Origin: Pararhizobium gei
GTDB taxonomy: Bacteria > Pseudomonadota > Alphaproteobacteria > Rhizobiales > Rhizobiaceae
Length of the DNA stretch: 64,000 nucleotides
Reading direction: 5' to 3'
NCBI RefSeq assembly: GCF_029223885.1
Contig: NZ_CP119409.1
Coordinates: 398,001 to 462,000, forward strand
Below the pieces are notes generated by a model. The model was not told the DNA's origin. It did not search any database and saw nothing but the letters and a program-made list of their open reading frames with translations. Position numbers and translations under genes: made by a program. This document shows positions 44,598-53,342 of this stretch, piece by piece. Within the stretch, counting starts at the first letter, position 1, and the number at the start of each line of letters is the position of its first letter.

Positions 44598-45152
44598 TTA
44601 GAACCCTTGCGCCCATTTGCGTCGGCCGATTGACATGATCTTCCATGGTCGTTGCTGGAGGGTTCTCCAAGCGTAGCAGCAGTGGTCGACGATATCCTCG
44701 TAGGATTTGAAGACTCGGTTTGAGAGCCAGTTGTCCCTCATGAACTGCCAGATGTTTTCGACCGGGTTCAACTCGGGCGATTTGGGCGGCAGTGGCAGGA
44801 TGGTGATGTTTTCTGGAACGACGAGATTGTTGGACATGTGCCATCCGGCCTGATCCATGATGAGGACGGCGTGTGCATGAACGGCGACGTTGCGGGATAT
44901 CTCGATCAGGTGCTGGTTCATGGCATGGGTGTCGCACCACGGCATGACGAGAGCGGCGGCCTTGCCGTGCTTGGGACAGATGGCACCGAAGATATAGGCC
45001 GATCGGGTTCGCTGGTCGTGCGGCGCGGACGGCCTTGAGCCCCGCTTGGCCCAACGACGCGTGATCTTGTTCTTCTGGCCTATCCGGGCTTCGTCCTGGA
45101 ACCAGATTTCGATTACTTTGCCCTTGGCGGGACCTGCGGCGATTTCTGCCAC
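44598..45152 (-). CDS. IS630 transposase, catalytic frame (orfB)
   Basis: 184 aa from the first ATG, though translation is expected to enter by a -1 frameshift at the A7 run, giving a fusion of about 350 aa. It has the DDE domain: IWFQDEARIG (first Asp), VLIMDQAGWH (second Asp) and LPPKSPELNPVENIWQFMRD (Glu). Mobilises the element by cutting at the terminal repeats. The frame is intact, so the element may be active. Confidence 0.9.
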   Translation of the reverse strand: MAEIAAGPAKGKVIEIWFQDEARIGQKNKITRRWAKRGSRPSAPHDQRTRSAYIFGAICPKHGKAAALVMPWCDTHAMNQHLIEISRNVAVHAHAVLIMDQAGWHMSNNLVVPENITILPLPPKSPELNPVENIWQFMRDNWLSNRVFKSYEDIVDHCCYAWRTLQQRPWKIMSIGRRKWAQGF

Positions 45153-45661
45153 AGCGGCGGGGAAGTTTTTTTAAATGCCTCGGCCGCCTCGGCATCCTGC
45201 GCATGATGTCTTGGGCGAGCCGAGAGCTTGCGATAGCCCATGGCACGCACTTCGCGGCCCAGGGTCTCCTCGCTCACCGAGATGCGGAACTCTTCCCAAA
45301 TCCATTGCGCCAGATCACACAGACGCCAGCGAACGACTCCATCCAGATACGGGGTCGGTCCGCGCTCTATGGCTTGCGCCAAAGCCGTTCGCTGTTCATC
45401 GTTCAGGAGAGAAGGTTTGCCCGGGGCCTTGCCGTTGATAAGGCCGGCGGGACCGCGTTCATTGAAGCGCACCACCCAGTCGCGCACGATCTGAACCGTC
45501 ACACTGCCAAGCCGGGCGGCATCGGCGCGTGAGCCGCCATCATAGATCGATGCAAGTGCCAGAAGCCGCCGTGCCTGATCGGCATCGCGTGTCTGCCGAG
45601 CCAGAAGCCGCAACCTGGCTCCGTCGAAGTCCGATCGCAAAGAAATCGCTGAACCCATCAC
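45113..45661 (-). CDS. IS630 transposase, upstream frame (orfA)
   Basis: 182 aa; the N-terminal helix-turn-helix part of an IS630-type transposase (RLLALASIYDGGSRADAARL, VTVQIVRDWVVRFNERGPAG, winged-helix segment ending EETLGREVRAMGYRKLSARP). True homology ends at EAFKK, where seven A residues follow TTT on the coding strand (around 45165-45175); beyond this the frame reads out-of-family residues. A -1 slip there joins it to the catalytic frame. Confidence 0.88.
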   Translation of the reverse strand: MMGSAISLRSDFDGARLRLLARQTRDADQARRLLALASIYDGGSRADAARLGSVTVQIVRDWVVRFNERGPAGLINGKAPGKPSLLNDEQRTALAQAIERGPTPYLDGVVRWRLCDLAQWIWEEFRISVSEETLGREVRAMGYRKLSARPRHHAQDAEAAEAFKKTSPPLWQKSPQVPPRAK

Positions 45662-45745
45662 AAACCTCCAGTTTGCATCACAGATTCAGATTCGTTGGCT
45701 GCTGGGAATCCCCTTCAGAGTCATGCTCACTGACGGTTGGTATTA

Positions 45746-46009
45746 GACCCGGCCTTGTTTTTGTGCTTAGCTGCCAACGAGGCGATCTGCATGATTGCTG
45801 ATGCCGTCACAGCTATCGGCGTCAGCAGCGGCCACCGGTGATTGCCCGCGATCTTGGGACTGCCCCGGATGCTGTCGAACATCTCGCCAGCAGTAAAAGT
45901 CGTGCAGCGGTGTCGGCCGCTCAATTTATGCGCATGCCGTATCCTTGACTTCAAATTAGGCGGCCACTAACAATTTTCACCAGTTGGTAAACATTGGGGA
46001 ACAGATCAA
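45746..46009. other. Upstream region of the BMP/ABC operon
   Basis: 264 bp between the IS and the binding-protein gene. It holds a likely promoter (separate entry). A short minus-strand frame running into the IS is not supported by any family similarity. Confidence 0.4.
45945..45973 (+). promoter_or_regulatory. Sigma-70-like promoter of the BMP/ABC operon
   Basis: TTGACT (45945-45950) and TAACAA (45968-45973) with 17-bp spacing, 37 bp upstream of the first start codon. Confidence 0.5.
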
Positions 46010-46996
46010 ATGACCAGCAGAATCCTTATGTCACGGCGGGGCGTTCTTGCCTCAGGCCTCGCACTCAGCGCATCAGCGTTCATTCCCTCCGTTCGTGCTG
46101 CCGGACCGATCAAGGTTGCCGGCATTCACGGCTCGCCAGTCGAGAACGCCTGGAACTCGGTGCTGCACAAGGCAATGCAGGATGCAGCCAGCGAAGGCGT
46201 GATCGAGTATGTCTTCTCGGAAGGTGTCTCGGGCACCGACTATCCGCGCGCCATGCGCGAATATGCCGAACAGGGCGCCAAGCTGATCATCGGCGAAACG
46301 TTTCCCGTCGAGAAACAGGCCCGTGAGGTCGCCATCGATTATCCCGAAACCACGTTCGTCATGGGATCGAGCGGCAAGGAAGCCGGCGACAATTTCGGCG
46401 TTTTCGGCACCTGGAACTTCGATGGTGCCTATCTTGCCGGCATGCTTGCCGGCAAGATGACCAAGACCAACGTGGTCGGCTCCGTTGGCGCGATGCCGAT
46501 CCCGGAGGTCAATATGTTGATCAACGCTTTCGGTGAAGGCGTGAAAGCCGTCAACCCGGATGCAAAGCTGCTCGTCACCTTCATCGGCACCTTTTTCGAT
46601 CCGCCGAAGGCCCGCGAGGCTGGCCTTGCCCAGATCGATGCCGGCGCGGACATCCTGTTCGGTGAGCGCATCGGAACGGCGGACGCCGCCAAGGAACGCG
46701 GCATCAAGTCCATCGGCTCACTGATCGACTACACCCCGCGTTATCCGGAAACCGTATTTGCCAACGCGCTCTGGAACTTCCGTCCGATCCTCAACGCCGC
46801 ACTCGCCGACATTGCAGCCGGCAAGCCGACCGGTCGCGACTACACAGCTTACGGCCTGATGAAGGAAGGTGGCAGCGACATTGTCTTCGTCAAGGGCGTG
46901 GCGCCGGCTGATGCCGAGGCGGCCATGGAGGCCAAGCGCGCCGAGATCAAGGCCGGTACGTTCGAAGTGCCCAAGGTCATGGACGAACCGAAGTAA
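46010..46996 (+). CDS. BMP-family ABC transporter substrate-binding protein
   Basis: 328 aa. N-terminal signal of the Tat type (SRRGVLASGLALSASAF, cleavage near AAG), so exported to the periplasm. The mature protein matches BMP/PnrA-like binding proteins: IKVAGIHGSPVENAWNSVLH, YAEQGAKLIIGETFPVEKQA, GTWNFDGAYLAGMLAGKM and GERIGTADAAKERGIKSIG. BMP proteins deliver nucleosides, purines or related compounds to a paired ABC transporter. First gene of the operon 46010-53269; the neighbouring amidase and deaminase-like hydrolase suggest a nucleobase- or amide-like substrate. Confidence 0.92.
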   Translation: MTSRILMSRRGVLASGLALSASAFIPSVRAAGPIKVAGIHGSPVENAWNSVLHKAMQDAASEGVIEYVFSEGVSGTDYPRAMREYAEQGAKLIIGETFPVEKQAREVAIDYPETTFVMGSSGKEAGDNFGVFGTWNFDGAYLAGMLAGKMTKTNVVGSVGAMPIPEVNMLINAFGEGVKAVNPDAKLLVTFIGTFFDPPKAREAGLAQIDAGADILFGERIGTADAAKERGIKSIGSLIDYTPRYPETVFANALWNFRPILNAALADIAAGKPTGRDYTAYGLMKEGGSDIVFVKGVAPADAEAAMEAKRAEIKAGTFEVPKVMDEPK

Positions 46997-47007
46997 CCGG
47001 CTTCACC

Positions 47008-48414
47008 ATGCAGAATGACGCGACGTCATTGGCCGAGGCGATCCGAAAGGGTCGCCTCAGTGCCGTGGAGGCCATGGAGGCCGCGCTGGAGGAGGCCGAG
47101 GCTCGTTCTGATCTTGGTTCCATCGTTCACATCGACCGGGATCTTGGCCTGCAGGCGGCCCGTGCTGCCGATGAGAAACTGCGCGATAACAAGTCCGACG
47201 GCGTGCCCTTTGCCGGCGTGCCGAGCCTAGCCAAGGATCTCGGCGGACCATTTCAAGGCCTTCCTGTTGCGGCCGGCTCTCGCATGATTGAAAGGCACTC
47301 GAACGAACCGGACTCCGATCTCGCCGCGCGTCTTCGTGCCACCGGTCTCTGTTTCTTCGGCCTTTCGACAGTTCCCGAAATGGGCCTGTCTCTGTCCACG
47401 GAGCCCGCAACCGGACCCCTCTGTCGCAATCCGCTCGACCCGTCCTTGACCCCCGGCGGCTCGTCCGGCGGGGCGGCGGCGGCCGTTTCGGCTGGCATCG
47501 TCGCAATCGCCCATGCCACAGATGCGGGAGGATCGATCCGGGTTCCTGCCGCTTGCTGCGGTCTGGTGGGACTGAAACCGAGCCGCGGCATGATGCCGGC
47601 CGGCCCCGGTTTCGGAAACCATCTCGGCGGCATCGCCAGCGAGCTTACCATCTGCCGCTCGGTGCGCGACCTGACCACAGTCTTTCAACACGCCCGTGGC
47701 ACCGCACATGGTCCCTTCGCCGATCCGGCTCTGGAACAGGCAAGATCCGGCCCGTTGCGGATTGGAATTGTCCTCGACTGTGGCCCTGATTTTCCCATTG
47801 ATCCCGACCGCGCAGCTGCAGTCGAGGCTGCGGCAATTTCTCTGGAAGCCGACGGCCATACCCTCGTGCCGATTGCTTGGAACAGGCTGGAAAAGGCCGT
47901 GGCAGCGAGCGGCCGGGTGCTCTGCGACATCATCTCGGTCAATCTGGCCAATTATGCCGATGCCGCAGCGCTTGACGCGGAGAAGGCCGAGCGCCTCACG
48001 CAGGCCTTCGTTCGCAAAGGCCAGGCGCTGACCGCCCAGTCCCTCTGGGCATCGCTCGATGCCGGCATTCATGCCAGCCGGGCGCTTTGGGACATATTCG
48101 ATGACGTCGATTGCCTGGTAACACCGATGTTGTCGAGCGCGCCGCTGGCGCTCGGCTCCTTTCCATTCGACCATGATGATCCGGATTTGCAGATCCGGCG
48201 AATGAGTGCCTTCGCTCCGCTTGCCGCGCTGCTCAATGTCTCCGGTTTTCCGGCTATCACCCTGCCGTTCGGCATTGACGCGGCCGGCCTGCCGCTGCCG
48301 GTGCAGATTGTGGCGCCAATGGGCCAAGAGTTGCTGCTGCTTGAGTTGGCAAAGCGGCTGGAGCAGGATGGTCGCTGGCAGCACCGCTACCCGGTCGCAG
48401 GATTGCACGCATGA
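47008..48414 (+). CDS. Amidase-signature hydrolase
   Basis: 468 aa, 11 bp after the binding-protein gene. Amidase signature family: catalytic Lys in VPSLAKDLGG near residue 76, Gly/Ser-rich block LTPGGSSGGAAAAVSAG near 150 and nucleophile Ser in DAGGSIRVPAACCGLVGLKP near 173. These enzymes hydrolyse C-N amide bonds in the cytoplasm. Its stop overlaps the next ABC ATPase gene by 4 bp. Substrate not evident; position suggests it processes the imported compound or a product of the downstream hydrolase. Confidence 0.9.
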   Translation: MQNDATSLAEAIRKGRLSAVEAMEAALEEAEARSDLGSIVHIDRDLGLQAARAADEKLRDNKSDGVPFAGVPSLAKDLGGPFQGLPVAAGSRMIERHSNEPDSDLAARLRATGLCFFGLSTVPEMGLSLSTEPATGPLCRNPLDPSLTPGGSSGGAAAAVSAGIVAIAHATDAGGSIRVPAACCGLVGLKPSRGMMPAGPGFGNHLGGIASELTICRSVRDLTTVFQHARGTAHGPFADPALEQARSGPLRIGIVLDCGPDFPIDPDRAAAVEAAAISLEADGHTLVPIAWNRLEKAVAASGRVLCDIISVNLANYADAAALDAEKAERLTQAFVRKGQALTAQSLWASLDAGIHASRALWDIFDDVDCLVTPMLSSAPLALGSFPFDHDDPDLQIRRMSAFAPLAALLNVSGFPAITLPFGIDAAGLPLPVQIVAPMGQELLLLELAKRLEQDGRWQHRYPVAGLHA

Positions 48415-49931
48415 GCAAACCGATTCTCGACATTATCAGTGTCAGCAAGCGGTTCGGGCCGACGCTTGCCAACGACGATATTTCGCTGTCGCTCGACAAG
48501 GGCGAGATCGTCGCGCTGCTCGGGGAAAATGGGGCCGGCAAGACGACGCTGATGAACATTCTCTTCGGCCATTATGTGCCGGACGCCGGACGCGTCATGA
48601 TCGATGGACAGGAACTGCCGCAGGGCAAACCGCGCGCGGCGATCCGCGCCGGTATCGGCATGGTCCACCAGCATTTCGCGCTGGCGCCCAATCTCACCGT
48701 GCTTGAAAACATCACAACCGGCACGGAAAGCCTCTGGTCGCTGCGGTCGCGCCGGGCAGAGGCGCGGGCCAAACTGCTGGCGATCTCCGAGCGCTTCGGT
48801 CTGAAGGTGGAGCCCGATGCGAGGCTCGGCGATCTCTCCGTCGGCGAGCAGCAGCGCGTGGAAATCCTGAAAGCACTCTACAATGAAGCCCGGATTCTGG
48901 TTCTCGACGAGCCGACGGCCGTGCTCACGCAGATCGAGTCGGAACGGCTTTTCGCGACGCTGAAGGACATGGCAGCACAAGGGCTGTCGCTGATTTTCAT
49001 TTCCCATAAGCTGGACGAGGTCATGTCGGCCGCCGACCGTGTGGTGGTGCTGCGCGGTGGTCGCAATGTCGCAGAACGCAAGGCATCCGAGACCAGCAAA
49101 GCCGAGCTTGCCGAACTGATGGTGGGGCGCACCGTGACCCGGCCGGTGCGCGAGCCGTCTACTCCGGGTGAACTTGTGCTGGAGGCGGCCGCCATAACCG
49201 TCCGGTCCGGCGGGGTAGACCGGCTGAAAGCCATCGATTTTCGTCTGCGCGCCGGGGAGGTGCTGGGCATCATCGGCGTCTCGGGCAATGGCCAGGCCAT
49301 ACTGGCGCAACTCCTGTCCGGGACACGGTCCAAAACAGCGGGCGACCTGCTGCTGTTCGGCGAGGCGGTCGATGGTCTGTCGGTCGAAGACGTGGTCTCG
49401 GCCGGCATTGGCCGCATTCCGGAAGACCGCAACAGGGAAGGTGCGATCGGCGAAATGGCGATCTGGGAAAATGTCATCCTGGAAAGACTTCGCGCTTTTT
49501 CGAGGCGCGGGCTGGTGGATCGCAAGGCCGCCATCGCCTTCACACAGAAAATCATCGACCAGTTCGATGTCCGCGGGGGAACGCCGGTTAGCCGCGTTCG
49601 CCTGCTGTCCGGGGGCAACATGCAGAAGCTGATCCTCGGGCGCAACCTGATCGATCGACCCCGCATCCTGCTGGCAGCCCAACCGGCACGCGGGCTGGAC
49701 GAGGGTGCCGTGGCTGCGGTGCATGAGCGTATCCTTGAGGCGCGGCGGCAGGGAACGGCCGTGCTCTTGATTTCGGAAGATCTGGACGAGGTCATGGCGC
49801 TCGCCGATCGGATACAGGCGATCGTCGGTGGCAGGCTTTCGCCCCCGATTGCCGCCGAGGAGGCTTCGGCGCGCAAGCTTGGACTGATGATGGCAGGCGA
49901 GTGGATGAACGAGGTGGCGCATGCGGTTTGA
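48411..49931 (+). CDS. ABC transporter ATP-binding protein (two domains, nucleoside/BMP type)
   Basis: 506 aa with two ATP-binding domains, as in NupA/YufO-like transporters. Domain 1: Walker A LLGENGAGKTTLMN, Q-loop MVHQHFALAPNLTV, signature LSVGEQQRVEILKAL, Walker B ILVLDEPTAVLT. Domain 2: the Walker A is altered (IIGVSGNGQAILAQ) and signature LLSGGNMQKLILGRN, so it is likely structural, the usual state in this family. Overlaps genes on both sides (4 and 11 bp). Confidence 0.94.
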   Translation: MSKPILDIISVSKRFGPTLANDDISLSLDKGEIVALLGENGAGKTTLMNILFGHYVPDAGRVMIDGQELPQGKPRAAIRAGIGMVHQHFALAPNLTVLENITTGTESLWSLRSRRAEARAKLLAISERFGLKVEPDARLGDLSVGEQQRVEILKALYNEARILVLDEPTAVLTQIESERLFATLKDMAAQGLSLIFISHKLDEVMSAADRVVVLRGGRNVAERKASETSKAELAELMVGRTVTRPVREPSTPGELVLEAAAITVRSGGVDRLKAIDFRLRAGEVLGIIGVSGNGQAILAQLLSGTRSKTAGDLLLFGEAVDGLSVEDVVSAGIGRIPEDRNREGAIGEMAIWENVILERLRAFSRRGLVDRKAAIAFTQKIIDQFDVRGGTPVSRVRLLSGGNMQKLILGRNLIDRPRILLAAQPARGLDEGAVAAVHERILEARRQGTAVLLISEDLDEVMALADRIQAIVGGRLSPPIAAEEASARKLGLMMAGEWMNEVAHAV

Positions 49932-50970
49932 ACGGCGTGAACACCGCCCGGTGGCCCTCGTCATCGCAACCCCGCTGATCGCGATTGCATCGGCGCTTGC
50001 GATTGCAGGCGTGCTGATCGCCATTGCCGGCGCGCCGGTGCTCGAGGCCTACTGGCGCATCCTGCAGGGCGCCTTCGGCTCGCGGCTGTCGGCAACCGAA
50101 ACGCTCACCCGCGCCACGCCGCTGATCCTCACAGGCCTTGCCGCAGCCGTCGCCTTCCGCGCCAGGCTCTGGAACATCGGCGGGGAGGGGCAGTTCTACC
50201 TCGGCGCCATTACCGTCGCATGGGCGAGTTCGCAGCTCTTTGGCGACCTGCCATCCTTCGTGCAGATCCCTCTGCTGCTCTTATTTGGCGCGATTGCCGG
50301 GATGATCCTGCTTTTGCTGCCGCTCTGGATGCGGTTGCGCTTCTCGGTCGACGAGGTGGTGACGACATTGCTGCTGAACTTCGTCGCCGTCCTTATAGTC
50401 TCGATGCTGATCGATACAGTTCTGAAGGACCCGTTGGCGTTCGGCTGGCCGCAGTCGCAACCGGTGGCCGATGCCGCCATGCTGCCAAAACTTCTGGCCC
50501 GTTCGCGGCTTCACCTCGGCCTGGTGATCGCCGTCGTCCTGGCACTCGTGCTTGCCTTCGTCCAGTCGCGCACGGTGTTCGGCATGCAGTCGCGTGCGGC
50601 CGGTCTCAACCCGCAGGGCGCTGCCTTTGCCGGCGTACCTTTGGGCCGCACTCTCGTCATCGTCGCCTGCATCTCCGGCGGCCTTGCCGGGCTTGCCGGT
50701 GCGGTCGAGGTCATGGGCGTCCAGGGCTACGTGACGACCGAACTGTCTCCCGGTTATGGCTATTCGGGCATCGTGGTGGCGATGCTGGCCAATCTCAATC
50801 CGTTCGGCGTGGTGCTGGCCGGCCTGTTCACCGCCACGATGTTCGTCGGCGCCGATGGCATGAGCCGCAGCCTCGGCATCCCGAGCTACATCGCTGACGT
50901 GATCGTCGCCCTGTCGCTTTTGACCATGCTGATCGCCGTGTTCTTCACCCAATACAGGATCCGCCGATGA
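49921..50970 (+). CDS. ABC transporter permease 1
   Basis: 349 aa membrane protein of the BPD_transp_2 (branched-chain/nucleoside) type, about 8-9 helices. Family blocks: WNIGGEGQFYLGAI near residue 82, VVTTLLLNFVAVLIVS, MQSRAAGLNPQGAAFAGVPL and SGGLAGLAGAVEVMG. Forms half of the membrane channel with the next gene's product. Start ATG 49921 lies within the end of the ATPase gene. Confidence 0.93.
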   Translation: MRFERREHRPVALVIATPLIAIASALAIAGVLIAIAGAPVLEAYWRILQGAFGSRLSATETLTRATPLILTGLAAAVAFRARLWNIGGEGQFYLGAITVAWASSQLFGDLPSFVQIPLLLLFGAIAGMILLLLPLWMRLRFSVDEVVTTLLLNFVAVLIVSMLIDTVLKDPLAFGWPQSQPVADAAMLPKLLARSRLHLGLVIAVVLALVLAFVQSRTVFGMQSRAAGLNPQGAAFAGVPLGRTLVIVACISGGLAGLAGAVEVMGVQGYVTTELSPGYGYSGIVVAMLANLNPFGVVLAGLFTATMFVGADGMSRSLGIPSYIADVIVALSLLTMLIAVFFTQYRIRR

Positions 50971-51911
50971 GCGCCGTGTTCGATATCATCGCGTCCGCCG
51001 GACTGTGGGCGGCGGTTCTGCGGATCGCCACCCCGCTGATCCTCGGAACGCTCGGCGCCCTGTTGTGCGAGCGGGCAGGGGTGCTGAACCTCGGCATCGA
51101 AGGTATCATGACCTTTGGCGCGATGATCGGCTGGTTGTCGGTGTATAACGGGGCGGATCTCTGGACCGGTTTCCTCATGGCAGCCCTGGCAGGCGGCCTG
51201 TTCGGTCTGCTGCATGCGGGCCTCACGGTGACGCTCGGCCTTTCGCAGCATGTCTCGGGACTCGGTGTCACTCTGTTTGCTGCGAGCTTCAGTTATTTCG
51301 TGTTCCGGCTGGCGGTGCCGGTTGCGGGCACGCCGCCCACCATCACGCCGTTCCAGCCGATCGCTATCCCGGGCCTCAGCGATCTTCCCTTTGTCGGTCC
51401 GGCTTTCTTTGTCCAGACACCGCCGACCTATCTGGCCATCCTGCTCGCCTTGGTGCTCGCCTATGTGGTCTTTCGCACACCGCTTGGGCTTGCGATCCGC
51501 ATGACCGGCGAGAACCCGCATGCGGCCGAAGCGCAGGGCATCAACCCGATGGTGGTGCGTTATGGCGCCGTAATCGTCGGCAGTGCACTGATGGGCATGG
51601 CTGGCGCCTTCCTGACGCTATCTGCCTTCAACAGCTTCTTTCCGACCATGGTGCAGGGGCGCGGCTGGATCTGCATCGCGCTCGTCGTGTTTGCCTCCTG
51701 GCGCCCGGAACGGGCGCTGCTCGGCGCCTTGCTGTTCGCCTTCTTCGACGGCTTCCAGCTTCGATTGCAGACGGCGCTCGGCGGCGCTGTGCCCTATCAG
51801 CTCTTCCTGATGATCCCTTACGTCCTGTCGATCGCGGCGCTGGCCGTGATGGCAAGACGCGCCCGCGTTCCCCAAGCTCTGATGCAACCCTATCGGCGCG
51901 GCGAGCGCTAG
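50967..51911 (+). CDS. ABC transporter permease 2
   Basis: 314 aa membrane protein, same family (ATPLILGTLGALLCERAGVL, NLGIEGIMTFGAMIGW, IRMTGENPHAAEAQGINPMV, GAFLTLSAFNSFFPTMVQGR). Starts with ATGA overlap with permease 1. It completes the transporter: binding protein, ATPase and two permeases. Confidence 0.93.
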   Translation: MSAVFDIIASAGLWAAVLRIATPLILGTLGALLCERAGVLNLGIEGIMTFGAMIGWLSVYNGADLWTGFLMAALAGGLFGLLHAGLTVTLGLSQHVSGLGVTLFAASFSYFVFRLAVPVAGTPPTITPFQPIAIPGLSDLPFVGPAFFVQTPPTYLAILLALVLAYVVFRTPLGLAIRMTGENPHAAEAQGINPMVVRYGAVIVGSALMGMAGAFLTLSAFNSFFPTMVQGRGWICIALVVFASWRPERALLGALLFAFFDGFQLRLQTALGGAVPYQLFLMIPYVLSIAALAVMARRARVPQALMQPYRRGER

Positions 51912-51919
51912 ATTTTTCG

Positions 51920-51958
51920 TTTGTCAGGGACAATCGGTGCTCCCTTATCCCTGACAAA
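51920..51958 (+). promoter_or_regulatory. Perfect 11-bp hairpin between permease 2 and the deaminase-like gene
   Basis: TTTGTCAGGGA (51920-51930) pairs with TCCCTGACAAA (51948-51958), 17-base loop. No T-tract follows, and the next gene's ribosome site comes 4 bp later. Could be an attenuating mRNA hairpin, a processing site or a dimeric regulator's site. Confidence 0.55.
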
Positions 51959-51976
51959 CTCTATGGAGGCCACAGC

Positions 51977-53269
51977 ATGTTCGACCTGATCATCCGCAAT
52001 GCCAACCTGCCCGATGGCCGGCAAGGCTTCGACATCGGTCTTTCCGGCGGCAAGATAACCGCCATCGAGAAGCGTCTGGCAGCGTCAGCCGGCGAACAGA
52101 TCGACGCCAGCGGCCGGCTGGTCAGCCCGCCCTTCTGCGATCCGCACTTTCATATGGATGCGACGCTCTCGCTCGGATTGCCACGCATGAACGTGTCCGG
52201 CACGCTTCTGGAAGGCATCGCGCTCTGGGGCGAGTTGCGGCCCTTGCTCACGAAGGAAGCCCTCGTGGAACGGGCACTGCGCTACTGCGACCTCGCCGTC
52301 AGCCAGGGCCTGCTCTTCATTCGCAGTCATGTCGACACGTCCGATCCGCGGCTGGTGACGGCAGAGGCGCTGATCGAAGTGCGCGAGCGCGTCGCCCCCT
52401 ATATCACGCTGCAACTCGTCGCCTTTCCGCAGGATGGCTACTACCGGGCGCCGGACGGCGAAAAGTCCCTTGAGCGCGCGCTCGACATGGGCATCGATAT
52501 CGTCGGCGGCATTCCGCATTTCGAACGCACCATGGACGACGGCCGCCGCTCGCTCGAAACGCTCTGCCGGATTGCCGCGGAGCGTGGCCTGCCTGTCGAT
52601 ATCCATTGCGACGAAAGCGACGATCCGATGTCGCGCCATATCGAGGCGCTCGCAGCCGAGACCGTGCGCCATGGGTTGCAGGGACGGGTGGCGGGATCGC
52701 ACCTGACATCCATGCACTCCATGGACAACTACTATGTCTCCAAGCTCATTCCGCTGATGGCGGAAGCTGAGATCAACGTCATTCCCAATCCGCTGATCAA
52801 CATCATGCTGCAGGGGCGCCACGATACCTATCCGAAGCGTCGCGGCATGACCCGGGTTCGCGAATTGATGGATGCGGGTCTCAATGTCTCCTTGGGTCAG
52901 GACTGCACGATGGACCCCTGGTATTCGATGGGCTCTGCCGACATGCTGGAGGTCGGCCATATGGCCATACATGTGGCGCAGATGGGCGGTATCGAGGATA
53001 AGAAAAAGATCTTCGACGCGCTGACCGTCAATTCGGCAAAGACCATGGGGCTGGAAGGCTATGGTCTGGAGGTCGGCTGCAACGCCGATCTCGTCGTGCT
53101 GCAGGCCGCCGATGTCGTCGAGGCCCTCAGGCTCAAGCCGACACGCCTTCTGGTCGTCAAGGGCGGCAAGGTCATTTCTCGAAGTGCACCTCGTATCGGC
53201 GAACTTTTCCTGGAGGGTAGACCCGGAAGCATCGATCCCGGTCTGGACTACGTGCCGGGAGCGCACTGA
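51977..53269 (+). CDS. Cytosine-deaminase-like amidohydrolase
   Basis: 430 aa. Metal-dependent amidohydrolase closest to cytosine deaminase CodA: SPPFCDPHFHMDATLS (metal-binding HxH near residues 58-60), FIRSHVDTSDPRL, LVAFPQDGYY, VGGIPHFERT, DIHCDESDDPMSRH (metal His and catalytic Glu), GSHLTSMHSM, NIMLQGRHDTYPKRRGMTRV and GQDCTMDPWYSMGSADML (metal Asp). Likely deaminates or opens a pyrimidine-, purine- or creatinine-like ring brought in by the transporter. Start ATG 51977 has GGAGG upstream. Last gene of the operon. Confidence 0.9.
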   Translation: MFDLIIRNANLPDGRQGFDIGLSGGKITAIEKRLAASAGEQIDASGRLVSPPFCDPHFHMDATLSLGLPRMNVSGTLLEGIALWGELRPLLTKEALVERALRYCDLAVSQGLLFIRSHVDTSDPRLVTAEALIEVRERVAPYITLQLVAFPQDGYYRAPDGEKSLERALDMGIDIVGGIPHFERTMDDGRRSLETLCRIAAERGLPVDIHCDESDDPMSRHIEALAAETVRHGLQGRVAGSHLTSMHSMDNYYVSKLIPLMAEAEINVIPNPLINIMLQGRHDTYPKRRGMTRVRELMDAGLNVSLGQDCTMDPWYSMGSADMLEVGHMAIHVAQMGGIEDKKKIFDALTVNSAKTMGLEGYGLEVGCNADLVVLQAADVVEALRLKPTRLLVVKGGKVISRSAPRIGELFLEGRPGSIDPGLDYVPGAH

Positions 53270-53310
53270 ACATGGTGGCATCCGATTTGTCGGATAGGCA
53301 GTATCTCTCT

Positions 53311-53331
53311 CACGGTGTAAGCGACACCGTG
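53311..53331. terminator. Hairpin at the convergent end of the operon
   Basis: CACGGTGT pairs with ACACCGTG across five bases. A smaller hairpin (ATCCGA/TCGGAT at 53280-53295) precedes it. Neither has a T-tract, so this is a possible rather than classical terminator. Confidence 0.4.
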
Positions 53332-53342
53332 CCTGGCGCAGC

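Larger units (their letters stand above)
44581..45743 (-). mobile_element. IS630-family insertion sequence
   Basis: 1163 bp bounded by inverted repeats: ATACCAACCGTCACTGA at the left end and its complement ATACCAACCGTCAGTGA at the right, one mismatch in 17. TA flanks both sides (44579-44580 and 45744-45745), the two-base target duplication of IS630/Tc1 elements. It carries two overlapping transposase frames joined by a probable programmed frameshift. Confidence 0.93.

Noticed and set aside
45727..45954. 75-codon minus-strand frame running into the IS end
   Set aside because: No ribosome site or family match, and its end is formed by IS sequence. It might be a gene cut by the IS, but nothing on the other side continues it.
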